Positions 1 to 9,528 of a stretch of 64,000 nt of DNA are shown piece by piece (position 1 is the first letter of the stretch; each line of letters starts with the position of its first letter). Origin of the DNA: Armillaria gallica (Eukaryota; Basidiomycota; Agaricomycetes; Agaricales; Physalacriaceae); contig JBANDB010000003.1 in assembly GCA_037576215.1 (NCBI GenBank), positions 434,001 through 498,000 on the forward strand, given 5' to 3'. Made by a program: the position numbers and the translations under genes. The notes under the pieces were generated by a model. That model was not told where the DNA came from. It searched no databases and worked only from the letters and a program-made list of their open reading frames with translations.

Positions 1-1576
1 GGAAGCGCCCTTTTTCATGGTGTACACAGCGCGAAAATATCGATGTTTGGTGCCAAGGAAGTCATATATAAGGAGAGCCTGGAGCGATACCGTCGGATTG
101 TACTGCTAGTTCGTGCACTAGGAGTTATTGTTTTTCCTATGTTTCAAGAAGAGTACTTGGAGATTGAAGCTACTCCAAACTATTCTAGTACAGTTATTCC
201 GAAAACAGTTCGACGCTATAATATCACAGAGCTTCTTGGTGAGATCCATCTGCACTAAGATCATCGACAAGATTGAGTGAGGTCATCCAGAGGGCGGCCT
301 GGACCTCATGGGCTCGGAACACGGCATATTCTGACCATAGTTCAGCTGTAGAGAATGCAGTCACCGTCGCTGACTTGCATACGCCGATATATTTACTCGG
401 AGTTCCCATTCAATCTGCTGTGCGATTGTCGGCACGGGATTTTGCAATTTAGTCTTCCATGACTGCGTGGGGTTTCGATAACGTGTAAATGAGTAGGTAG
501 GTTTTCACAAGGGATACAAAAATAACTTTTGACCAGCCAGAAACGCAGAGTTTGATGTTCAGATGGCGGTAAAATGTGGGGCCCTACCCTAATTGGAAAT
601 AACCGCTTTCAACTGCGAGCTTCGGTGACATGTTTGATAGCCGCACCTTGGCATTCCAATTTACTTAGCTCCGAGTCTCCTACCTCCGCAACTTTGCATT
701 TCTCTCTTTTTTTCTAACATACTGATATTGCATTTCTCTTGTACTCTCTGGAATAAAGCTTCCTTTCCAGCATATATCCAGCCGATCTCGGGCGGGCTTA
801 CTTTAAAGAAATACAAGGCAATGGCACTAAATGATCCGCGGATCGTGGAGTTTCTAGTGAGTCTTCAGCGACTTCTAGACCACTTCACTGCATGAAACAC
901 GTTTTTTCAATTGACCTTCCTCAGATGCGAAGTACACAATTGCCGTCATTTTGATGTAGAAGAAGTCAGTGCGCTAATATTCACTTCCCTTCAGCTTGTC
1001 AGATCTGATACGACTGTCAGCTACAGATAAGGCTGCAGGGTGCCCATGAACAGGGAGAAAAACCATTCGGTACATGTCAGATTTTAGACAGATACACATT
1101 GATGTCTGATTTGGACAGACAAAAGCACCATAACGATACGTATCAAGTTTCGACATTGCATCAGTGGCTTAGCATCGCTTAATGATGATGCGACCTGGAC
1201 GGCCTGATAAATAGCTGCCGCAATGACTCATGCCATTCGTACCAGGGACCGAGCGGAGCCGTCCAGGAAACTCAGCTTGCTTTTCTTTCTACTATCCAAA
1301 CGGTGCACCATCCTTCTTACAGCGACTTCGACACAATCCGTATCCTTCTTTTTTCTCTATTTTATTAACTGCAAGCTGATCCTCCGGATCAGCACTCGTT
1401 TAATTCCGCTGAATGCCGATCCCGTACTGGCCGCAAATAGGAACCGGACTTGACTCAACCCATCAATTAACAAAAACAAAGCATCTCCGAATCACGCTTT
1501 CTCACAGCCTCTGCGACGTACTTATGATTCGCTCTACGGCTTCCTAAGGTGAATCACTCTCTCCCTCTTTTCTCCC
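1..1576. other. No gene recognised
   Basis: I see only short open frames here, none with a recognisable motif or a convincing set of splice sites. A 71-residue frame begins at 43 on the plus strand and could be the tail of a gene cut by the window edge, but nothing in it supports a function. The stretch before 1577 is pyrimidine-rich, as is common upstream of fungal start codons. Confidence 0.4.
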
Positions 1577-3058
1577 ATGTTGTCGACGCCAACTGAACTC
1601 CCTACTCCTCGAATAGAAAGGCACGGCAGATACACGCTTTCTTCACACATTATCCCAGCCCCCAGCCCCCGCCTCACGCCCCACATCGACCAGCCTATTT
1701 TTGTCGATAAAACAAGAGCATCCCAAGCAGTGGAAACGGTAATAACAGGTCGACGCGAGATCATCAAATTCGGAACGTCAAACACGCATCGCCTGTGGAA
1801 CTGCGTTAACAGATACGTCAGTAATCACGTCGGGCAAGGATTGACGTTTGTGTTCGTTCCTGGAAATGGGATACCAAAGGAGGTGAGTCCTGACATGAGT
1901 GTTTTCATCAAGTTTAAGTACTAAACGCAGTCTAGACATATGAACCTGCGGTCCAACACCTAATATCTGCCTCACCAGGGCTTGTTGACGAGGTATGGAT
2001 GTGGGAAAGCGTCTTCCAGGGCGATAGTGGGGTGTTAAATGCCGGAAAGCTAAGCGGCGCTTGTGAGTCTGCTCTGTGTTCATGTGAATCATGACTCATC
2101 TGGAAGACCAGACAACTGGGAAGATGATACGCGTGATCTCCTAGAATTCCTCAAACACTATCTCCCTCCCAGGGTCAGCCGGAATCCTTTACCGGATGAC
2201 CTATCTTCAATACGAATGGACGAGACAGAAGTGTCAAATCGCATACGGAACGGTTTCTCATCGAGAAAGATCGTCTTGGTGGGACATTCATACGGAGGAT
2301 GCGTCTCGTGAGAAACCCTTCTGCTGTGCCTCGAAGTCGTAACTCACCCATACCAGCGCACTCGCAGCACTACAATGTCCCACACTTTTCCATTCATTAG
2401 TTCTTATCGACCCAATAATCGTCCCGCCTCGTCATTTCGATAGTGGCGCCGGAAAGAAACTGATGACTTCATTCATGAAAGGATCCCTACTCCGACAATC
2501 GACGTGGATGAATTGGTAGGTATTTCCTTTCCTTCTCATTTCTCGATCTTATGATTTTCATCAGGACTATCGCCGAAGAATCTTTGCGGCAATACAGACC
2601 GTACCAAAGTTGGGATCCTGCAGCTTTTGACAGGTTGATACTTCACGGTCTTCGAGAGAACGAGAGCGATTCACAGGTCCATTTGAAGACTTCGTCAATC
2701 AACGAGACGATTTTGTATGCGGATCCTATCACACCTTCTACGGTGTACGGCCTTTTGCACCAATTGGATGCAGGTATACAGCTGAACTGGGTCTTGCCTG
2801 AGAACGGGGGGTCAGTGTTCATCTTCTTGAGGCTGTTCTTGCCTGATCTTGGATTGTAGGATAATCGGTCCTTCGCTTACTCAGAAGATGACAGGGCTAC
2901 GGCCAGTTAATACGAAGAGCATGACGATACCTGGTACTAGTCACTTTGTGAGTAACAATTGTCATTAGTTCGCCCACACACGTCCTAAAGCATCGCGTTA
3001 GGTACCACAGGATAAACCTAAAGACTTTGGCAAGTACTTCAATTTTTCAATTCTATAG
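1577..3058 (+). CDS. Alpha/beta hydrolase, multi-exon
   Basis: A predicted cytosolic hydrolase of the alpha/beta fold; the substrate cannot be told from sequence. The first exon begins MLSTPTELPTP and reaches TFVFVPGNGIPKE, the first core strand, before a GTGAGT donor near 1882. Later exons carry the nucleophile elbow GHSYGG (about 2281-2298), a strand reading LVLIDPIIVPP near 2400, and the histidine-bearing loop PGTSHF near 2935. The last exon runs from the acceptor near 3001 to TAG at 3056-3058. Reading frames join across about five short introns, so the catalytic Ser and His are both present; the acid residue was not pinned down. It resembles fungal Mpr-like or epoxide-hydrolase-like hydrolases. 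The N-terminal start and the second intron border are less certain than the motif exons. Confidence 0.8.
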
Positions 3059-3484
3059 AAAGTGCTTATGATGACTTTATACAGCGGACGCAATATTACT
3101 ACTAATAGATAATAAAGTGCATGCAACTGCCAGGCTCTGATCTACTCGAAAACGTAGTATTTCGATATACTCTTCTTTCTCCCGGCTGAGAGTGTAATGC
3201 ACCTTCGCCTTTGGGGCAGGCCTCGCGCAAAATATCCTACGCAAGCGTCGTTCCGGTGCCCGAGAGATTCTCACTTCCTGCACCAGAAGACCTTTACTTT
3301 ACACTTTTATGGAGTTGTACATAATACATACAAGTACATACTACAGATACAGTAATACAACAGTTTGTTAATTCATGAAAGTCCACTCGCGCATCCATAT
3401 CCACACCAACTCATTCCTTTGAATGCTTACGCCCGATAAAGTGCTGTCGCGTATGCTATTAGCTAAGAGCATGAGATAAAATTA

Positions 3485-4078
3485 TCAACATACCAATGCC
3501 GAACACAACCGCATCCCCAAGCTCTTCCTCTTATTCTCGTGCGCCTCAACGAACTTATCATATTGAACCTCAACATCACCCTCATCCGCCACAGGAGACC
3601 CGCGAAGCGACCGGATCCTCCAACATCGCCGATGATCCTCGTCCTCGGGTTGCTCGCTCACCATATCTGCCATGACCGCGCGCACCATCTTATCCTCGAT
3701 ACCCAGACACGCGTCCCGATGCGCCTCCCACTTGTCGAACATCACCGGCGCCGAGCAGCCTAGGCACCGGAGAGAAACCGACCCGGACTCCTCTGTACAC
3801 TCCGCCCACTCGTCGTGCTGCAGCTGCCAGATCTTCATATCACCGGGATCCTTGGAGTACTCGAACATGGTCTTGTAGATGACGAGGTACCGAATCTCGT
3901 GGATGAACCTGTACGAGATGGTATTGTTCTGCGCTTCGGAGAGGGCGGAGGTGGCGGGGTCAAAGTCGCTCGGGGTAGTCACGAACCTAGTGAGTGAAAG
4001 AGAGGCGTCAGATTCAGCAAGAGGGGGTAGTGGGAGGAAGACATTGCCTGTGAGGCTCGTTTCCGAGATCACCGCCAT
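3485..4078 (-). CDS. Unrecognised protein with CxxC...HxxxC motif
   Basis: A long open frame on the minus strand, continuous from 4300 to 3485. I chose the internal methionine at 4078 (MAVISETS) because the residues upstream look like untranslated sequence; the longer start would give 271 residues. Near the middle is CLGCSAPVMFDKWEAHRDAC, a C-x2-C...H-x3-C spacing that could bind one zinc ion, followed by an acidic stretch (EQPEDEDH) and a basic C-terminus. The frame has biased, codon-like composition and no introns are needed. I do not recognise the family. It converges with the hydrolase upstream, with about 430 bases between their 3' ends. Confidence 0.5.
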   Translation of the reverse strand: MAVISETSLTGNVFLPLPPLAESDASLSLTRFVTTPSDFDPATSALSEAQNNTISYRFIHEIRYLVIYKTMFEYSKDPGDMKIWQLQHDEWAECTEESGSVSLRCLGCSAPVMFDKWEAHRDACLGIEDKMVRAVMADMVSEQPEDEDHRRCWRIRSLRGSPVADEGDVEVQYDKFVEAHENKRKSLGMRLCSALVC

Positions 4079-5181
4079 AATGAAAAGCGTAATTGAGCGC
4101 GAGAACGGGAACGTGGATAGACATGGTTGCGTGGTGAGGATGAGCTCATAGACGGTGGCAGCTTTAAAGGCTCGAATGCTGCCACCGATGGCCATTGACA
4201 CTTTCAGCACACAATGCTTCATTGTTGTCCGAACAGCACTATGTTTCTTGTCACAGAGCCTAAGGAAGTGTACCACAGCACCCGAAGAAACAAGATTCAC
4301 AAGGGTTTACGGTTTGGGCACGTAATCTGATTTTAAGTTTATGAATGCCAGGCTGAGGTATCGTTGGATACCAATACATTCCTCCAAACTTGGTCATAAA
4401 CCGGGTTTTGGGGACTGGAAGCGCATGAGAAAGCCTCCGAGATCGCCGAAATAGGCTTAAACTAGCCACAAACGCGTCATCAAGTCCCTAAACCATGGTT
4501 TATGAGGAAGTTGATTATATCATTCTCTTCTCTCGCGCAACCCATATGTTGCTGCCAAGCTGTATGCAAACAGCTGTAATTGAATAGTTAGATCTTTAGA
4601 TATGAAGGAGGCTTCAAAGCTTACTGGGGTCGACAGCTCACTACTTAGTAGATTCGATCCCTTTCATAAGTGCGACGGAAATAACACATTATCACAAAGG
4701 AAATAGAGAGTCTCAGGCACAGAATCTAGATGAATCAATATCAGATTTCCTTTTGAAGGACATCTGAAGCATTGTTACAACCAACGGCGGTAAACGGCTC
4801 TGCGAGGCGAGCAGCGAGCGAGGGCTTCCTTCTGAGTCAAAATGGCAGCTATTCTTTTGTGACATTCATGCCGTGGAATTTCAGCAAAGTAAGTGAGGAA
4901 GGCGCGGACAGACTTAGACAGACTTAAACCTAATTATCCACACAAGTTCGTGAGTACTATTGCAACCAGACGGTCGTGAGAACGTACCGTGATCCCGTTC
5001 GTATTTAGATGTACGGATGGTTTTCACGAAGAATGTTCGAAGGAACGCGCGTAACGGAAGAGATTGAACTAACAATGGCAAAGAATAATGAGGTTGAAAT
5101 AAGGAATGGAGGTTGAAACAAAACGGACTAAGACGCGTCGGTAGCACGTGATATTTAGGGCAGGTTTTGTCTATAAATAAA
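4079..5181. other. No gene recognised
   Basis: Apart from the open 5' extension of the preceding minus-strand frame (to 4300), I see no coding signal with motifs or matched splice sites. Short frames near 4914-5147 lack any recognisable content. Confidence 0.4.
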
Positions 5182-5340
5182 TCAATGATATTTTCCGATG
5201 CGCTCCTTGCTTCCTGCCATCCAAATCTCTGGCTGCTTCAGCGTCTCCTGCGCGTTGATCTTCCGTTTCCGCAACTCGGGAAACAATTCCCATAGTGCGA
5301 TCCTCCGATAATATGTTTCCTCTTGACGGTCGAATCGCAT
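5182..5340 (-). CDS. Possible small protein or last exon
   Basis: A 52-residue minus-strand frame starting MRFDRQEETYY and ending in a KERIGKYH tail before TGA at 5182-5184. The composition (charged, amphipathic, with WELFPELRKRK) looks more protein-like than the neighbouring frames and would suit a small mitochondrial or ribosome-associated protein, but I do not recognise it. A separate upstream frame beginning at 5493 (MPSGKVRATS) could be a first exon, but I could not find an intron that joins the two in frame. Treat it as a candidate only. Confidence 0.25.
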   Translation of the reverse strand: MRFDRQEETYYRRIALWELFPELRKRKINAQETLKQPEIWMAGSKERIGKYH

Positions 5341-5989
5341 TCTGTGTGTTCTTTACTAGAGGGTAGTAAGCGGCATGCCTGTATTTGGCTACTAAACTGG
5401 CGGGTGGTACACCTGATACACGACATCTACGGCAGTGCACGTGGCGATCACCGGTACCCCAATCGAAGTCGCACGCACTTTGCCGCTAGGCATACCTCGC
5501 GGCTGAAGACGACATTTAAAATGAAATTAATGGCGCTCCTTCTCTCCATTTGCTAGGCGTTGGCTAGGTGCACTCTTCAGGTATTGCAAGTGGGCTTACT
5601 ATGACTACTGCTTGCCCTTATGACTATCTCTGTGCATGTTGACCTCCTCGCTGATCTACCATGTGCTTGTCGCTATGGACTTAGAGACTTACGAATGTCG
5701 CGCACTATAGCCGGAGTTGACAGGTGAGTGATCCTCTCCAACGTTCGTGCGTGGACTATGTAAATTATATAGCACCTGCTCGTGCTCTCTTTGTGGCCTT
5801 GGCATATACCATATCTATACAAATAGCCACCCGGTCATCAAATGATAGCGCATGGAGATAACGAAATACGTCCAGTCCTTGTGATACGGAGCATGCAAGG
5901 AAGGCTCGACGACGCATGTGTGTATCGTGCATGGTGATCCTGAACCCGTGCTTAAATATGGTTGAGGCAGCTGTTCCTCACATCCAGGC

Positions 5990-6999
5990 ATGATGTCTTT
6001 CATATCTCTCGTTGTGCTCAGCGTGAGCTTATTCTGCTTCGTCTCAGCTACACCTATCAACGGAAATGTCGGTCTCAAGCGCGCCTTGCCCACTCCTGTG
6101 AGCGCGGCGACAGCTAGAACGTACCTCAAGGCGTGTAAGCATTGATCCCTTCATTACGCGGCGGCGGTTGCTGATAGATTTTGGGTTTATAGTGACCATC
6201 GAGGTTGAGAGCAACTCGCCAGCGTACGAGCGCGATTTCTTCCACACATGGATCATCAGTGAGTCTGCAGAGCTCGGGAGGCTTCCAATCTCACTGTCTC
6301 GTTCAGTCTCGGGCAAATGCGATACCAGGGAGAGTAAGTACTGACTGACTTTCTGTTAGCGATATTGACAGTGGCTGCTCCCCAGCTGTTCTGGCTCGTG
6401 ATGCGATCTCGTGCGTGTGTGTGTTGTCGGAACGGATGGAGTGATTGAACCCTCGAGTAGCATCGTCCAGGCTTCCGACTGCTCCGCCACCTCGGGGAGC
6501 TGGGTATCGCCATATGACGGCGTTCCTACGACGCTACCTAGCGATCTTGACATCGTGAGCAATTCAATTCCAAGTCTATAAAGGTAAATTACATATAAAT
6601 ATCACCAGGACCACCTCGTTCCGTTGAAGGAGGTACGTCACCATCTCTGATGCCGTCACCGACTCAGTTAAGGCTGAATGATTTGTGCAGGCGTGGGTCT
6701 CCGGTGCAAGGACTTGGACTGCCGCCCAGCGAGAGGCGTTTGCCAACGACGTGACGCGTCCCCAGCTAGTCGCGGTGACAGATAATCTGAACCAAGCCAA
6801 AGGGGATAAAGGTACACATCTTCGTTACTCTGCTGATATGGGCTGATTGTTTTTGGTAGACCCGGCGGAGTGGATGGTCCCCCTTCAGAGCTACGTCTGT
6901 ACTTATGTCCGGGCCTGGGTCACCGTCAAGCACTTCTATGCCCTAAGCGTCGACCAGGCTGAGTACAATGCCCTTACGAATTATCTTGCTGATTGTTAG
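5990..6999 (+). CDS. Secreted DUF1524 (HNH-type) nuclease family protein
   Basis: The protein begins with a signal peptide (MMSFISLVVLSVSLF...VSA) and then matches the secreted DUF1524 family, whose fold is shared with HNH nucleases. Exons give LTIEVESNSPAYERDFFHTW, then SGKCDTRE, then WVSPYDGVPTT, then the catalytic block DHLVPLKEAWVSGA (Asp-His), then NLNQAKGDKDPAEW (Asn and the K-D pair), and a tail ending NALTNYLADC. Introns are 50-60 bases with clear borders. One problem: between the CDTRE exon and the WVSPYDG part, the frame changes at a (GT)5 run at 6415-6424, and I could not find an intron that repairs it. Either one GT unit is gained or lost, which would disable the gene, or there is a sequencing error or an unusual splice. 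The family is common in Agaricomycetes; its substrate is unknown. Confidence 0.8.
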
Positions 7000-7318
7000 G
7001 GGGACACAATTATATTTCTTGTGACTTCGGAACTGTACCTACGCCGGTTCAAGCTTTCTTCGCAAAGTAACTTTGTATCTCCTTCTTTATTGATTTGCAC
7101 AACTCATCAGCTTTTTGCGTGACTCTACTGTTGGAACTCTTTCGAGTTTACCGGCGGTGGGAATTCATTGGACTGTCCTAAGTCTATGTACTACAGCAAT
7201 TGATAACGGCGGAGATCCCTCTCCCTGGTGTAGATAACACCGGCAATTGCCGACAGTACTTATCTCAAGTCCATCCATCGTAATTTGTACTTGCATACCA
7301 TCATCCAAACTCGTGCTC
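7000..7318. other. Intergenic; open frame but no start motif
   Basis: Spacer between the nuclease gene and the next plus-strand frame. The frame of the downstream gene is open back to about 7247 without an ATG, so a missing upstream exon could lie here. Confidence 0.3.
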
Positions 7319-7795
7319 ATGGGTGGCATTCGAAATATCGCCCCGAACGTGTACAACATCTGTCCCGATGATGAATCCGCTAAGGAGGTTTTCATCGAAG
7401 CTGCCGGATCGTCCTACAACGGCGTCGAGCGTCACGTCTTGATGTACTGGGACAACGGCACCCTCAACCAGGCTCGCGTTGTACAAGTCATCGAGCTCGT
7501 TGGGATACCTGGAGATTACACCTTCAAGTCCCCCGTGGCGCGTCTTCATCGGCCGATGTAGCACCCGGACACGTCTTTCTTCTTGGGCGAGTTCAGCCGA
7601 GAGGAGAGGGATATAATACTAGAACTGGCGAGGAAAGTAGAATTTGATGGACGCTCTACGAGGAACGGGTGTCGCGTGTGGTTGAGGGAGCTGTTGGAGG
7701 AGATGGTACAGGAGGGGTTCATTTCGGACGAGACGTTTGAGGTTATTGATCGGGAGGTCCCGTTAGTCAAGCGTTGGCCTGAAATAGACCAGTGA
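7319..7795 (+). pseudogene. Small gene with in-frame TAG (DUF7770-like?)
   Basis: One plus-strand frame runs from ATG at 7319 (MGGIRNIAPNVYN) to TGA at 7793-7795, interrupted only by TAG at 7559-7561. Both halves have coding-like composition. The second half contains FDGRSTRNGCRVWLRELL, which recalls the GCR-Y/F-W motif near the C-terminus of the fungal DUF7770 family; that match is tentative. The TAG falls at the end of a GTGGCG...TAG segment of 27 bases (7535-7561) whose removal would keep the frame, but 27 bases is far below the usual minimum for an intron. So this is a recently broken gene, a sequencing error, or a micro-intron. A missing upstream exon is possible, since the frame is open to 7247. 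Confidence 0.45.
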
Positions 7796-8004
7796 AGTAT
7801 AAATTCTCCTTCTCTTGTTTTCAATGGATGACGTTACGTCTGATAGTAGATGAGGCCTCATGATAGAAGTGTTTGTTTACACATAAGCAATCGATGCGTA
7901 TGCCTACCTAGAGAGCCAAAAGCAAGGTGGTTATTCAGGCTGGTGTAGCGGTACAATCAACAATGCCATATTGACATATAGATAAAAATGCTCCAAGATG
8001 TTAG

Positions 8005-8086
8005 GGCACTATAGCCAAGTGGTTAAGGCGATAGATTAGAAATCTATTACTCTCTGAGTGCGCAGGTTCAAATCCTGCTGGTGCCG
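8005..8086 (+). tRNA. tRNA-Ser (AGA)
   Basis: An 82-base class II tRNA. The acceptor arms GGCACTA and TGGTGCC pair with one G-U. The D-arm reads AGCCAAGTGGTTAAGG, the anticodon stem ATAGA/TCTAT encloses TTAGAAA (anticodon AGA), there is a long variable arm, and the T-arm is GCAGGTTCAAATCCTGC. It has no intron. A run of six T at 8106-8111 is a plausible Pol III terminator. An inverted-repeat element starts 68 bases after the tRNA end. Confidence 0.93.
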
Positions 8087-8154
8087 TTTGGTGTAGTGAA
8101 GTCGGTTTTTTCCCCCGTGTAATTACTTAATCCTGTAACTGGCCAGTGGCCACT

Positions 8155-8537
8155 AGGGTTGCGCACGAAACCTCCAGGGGGGTAACTTACCGTTTCTTAC
8201 CGACCCCTTCCAAAGGGGGGTGTTTTGATACGGTAATTTACCGTTATTTACCTGTCACGTGAGTAGTCACATGACGGACGCGCGGCAACCGCAGATTATT
8301 TTTTCAGGACGTCCGTGTTCGTGTTTTAGGACATTTTCTTTGTCGAGCTGTAACATATTGCATATTTACTCCTGCATAACGTATGCGGAATATACATGTA
8401 ATTATATTGAATTTTTATGCTTACAGGCAGTCACATGATGTGTAAGTTACCTCGACAGAAAACCCCTCCAGCGAGGGGAGGTAACTTACCGGTAAAAAAC
8501 CCAAGTGTAACGAAACCTAGGTTTCATGCGCAACCCT
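8155..8537 (+). mobile_element. TIR miniature element, copy 1 (383 bp)
   Basis: Starts AGGGTTGCGCACGAAACC and ends with the inverse of that word with one mismatch (GGTTTCATGCGCAACCCT). It has no coding capacity. Inside each end are words GTAACTTAC or its complement, short C/G hairpins (ACCCCTCC...GAGGGG), and CACGTGA/CACATGA boxes, all shared with the copy at 28197. Flanks GTGGCCACT and ATGGCGACC agree at 6 of 9 positions, so a target duplication here is decayed or absent. It lies just past the terminator of tRNA-Ser. Confidence 0.85.
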
Positions 8538-8790
8538 ATGGCGACCACGAAGTTCGAACGCGAAAATTATTGGTGGTTATTGTCCAAATTTAACTCGAAT
8601 CTCTTGAGCAATTTCTGATTGGATGGACATTGATTTGTTGGTTGGGCATCATGGACATTGCAGCGTTACTGGCACTTGTTTGAGTGCAGTAGCCTTGTCT
8701 CGACCATATTAAAGTACTCAACATGTCGGCTTATTGGAGTTTAATTAGCGCAAGGGGGTCTCAGATTTTTTTATAATTACACCCAGTCGG

Positions 8791-8824
8791 TTTTTTTTAA
8801 AGCCCTCGTCAGACCGACCGACCG
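8791..8824. repeat. T-run + GACC repeat, unit 1
   Basis: Eight T, AAAGCCCTCG, then (GACC)3G. A similar block recurs at 9121-9161, about 330 bases downstream in the same orientation. Confidence 0.5.
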
Positions 8825-9120
8825 CCGTGGGAATAACATACTTTATATGGGCGAAACATACGGTATTGGTAAGCACACTGCCACCCGGTATACCATGTTG
8901 CCTGTCATAGCCGGTCCTCCCTGCCGGAAAGGGAGAAGTGGCCTTTGCCGCGGATGACCTCTGCACCTTTCTTACATCCCTTTGACCTCCTGGCTAAGCC
9001 GTCGAGAGCTTGTATCTTATGCAAGGTGAGGTGAAGTCACTTTTTTTAATATAAATATATTCAATTCGTGCCATGTAACACCTAATATACCCTCCAGAAA
9101 CACAAAAACATTTCCATAGA

Positions 9121-9161
9121 TTTTTTTTTAAGCAGCCTCGAAGGCGACCGACCGACCGACC
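9121..9161. repeat. T-run + GACC repeat, unit 2
   Basis: T run, AAGCAGCCTCG, then (GACC)4. Diverged direct partner of 8791-8824; the sequences after the two blocks do not match, so the repeat is short. Confidence 0.5.
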
Positions 9162-9165
9162 CGGT

Positions 9166-9252
9166 GTTCCGGAACAACGGTCCGGAACCCCCTTGAATTA
9201 GCGTGCTAAGAACAGATTGGATGAATGATAGTTCTCGGCTGCGTTCCGGAAC
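9166..9252. promoter_or_regulatory. Cluster of TTCCGGAA palindromes
   Basis: GTTCCGGAAC occurs exactly at 9166-9175 and 9243-9252, with a near copy GGTCCGGAACC at 9179-9189. The arrangement TTCnnGAA is the tail-to-tail form of a heat-shock element, and CGG/CCG triplets are also half-sites for zinc-cluster factors. The cluster lies about 280-360 bases before the GMC start codon. A regulatory role is inferred from position only. Confidence 0.35.
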
Positions 9253-9528
9253 GGGCGGTGCTGAATCAACACCGTGACTACTCCTCTCATGACGTATCAG
9301 CCCGCACAGAACCTTTCCTTGGCCTTTTCCTTGGACTTTTTGTGTTCCCCGGGCAGAACCCCCGGCTACTACTGTACCAGTTTCATGGATAGTGGGTCCA
9401 AGTGCCCATGATACCACCATCATTCAGACCATCTGATTCTGATACACACGCCTCTTCGTCCTTATTAGTTCCGCCAATGTCGGCTTTTTGGAACTCGTAT
9501 TCCCCGTAACATTTTCCGCAACACCTAT

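Larger units (their letters stand above)
8538..9528. other. Intergenic with repeats upstream of GMC gene
   Basis: No gene seen. It contains a diverged direct repeat (8791-8824 and 9121-9161: a T run, then AGC..CCTCG, then GACC units) and three TTCCGGAA-type palindromes at 9166-9252. Confidence 0.5.
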
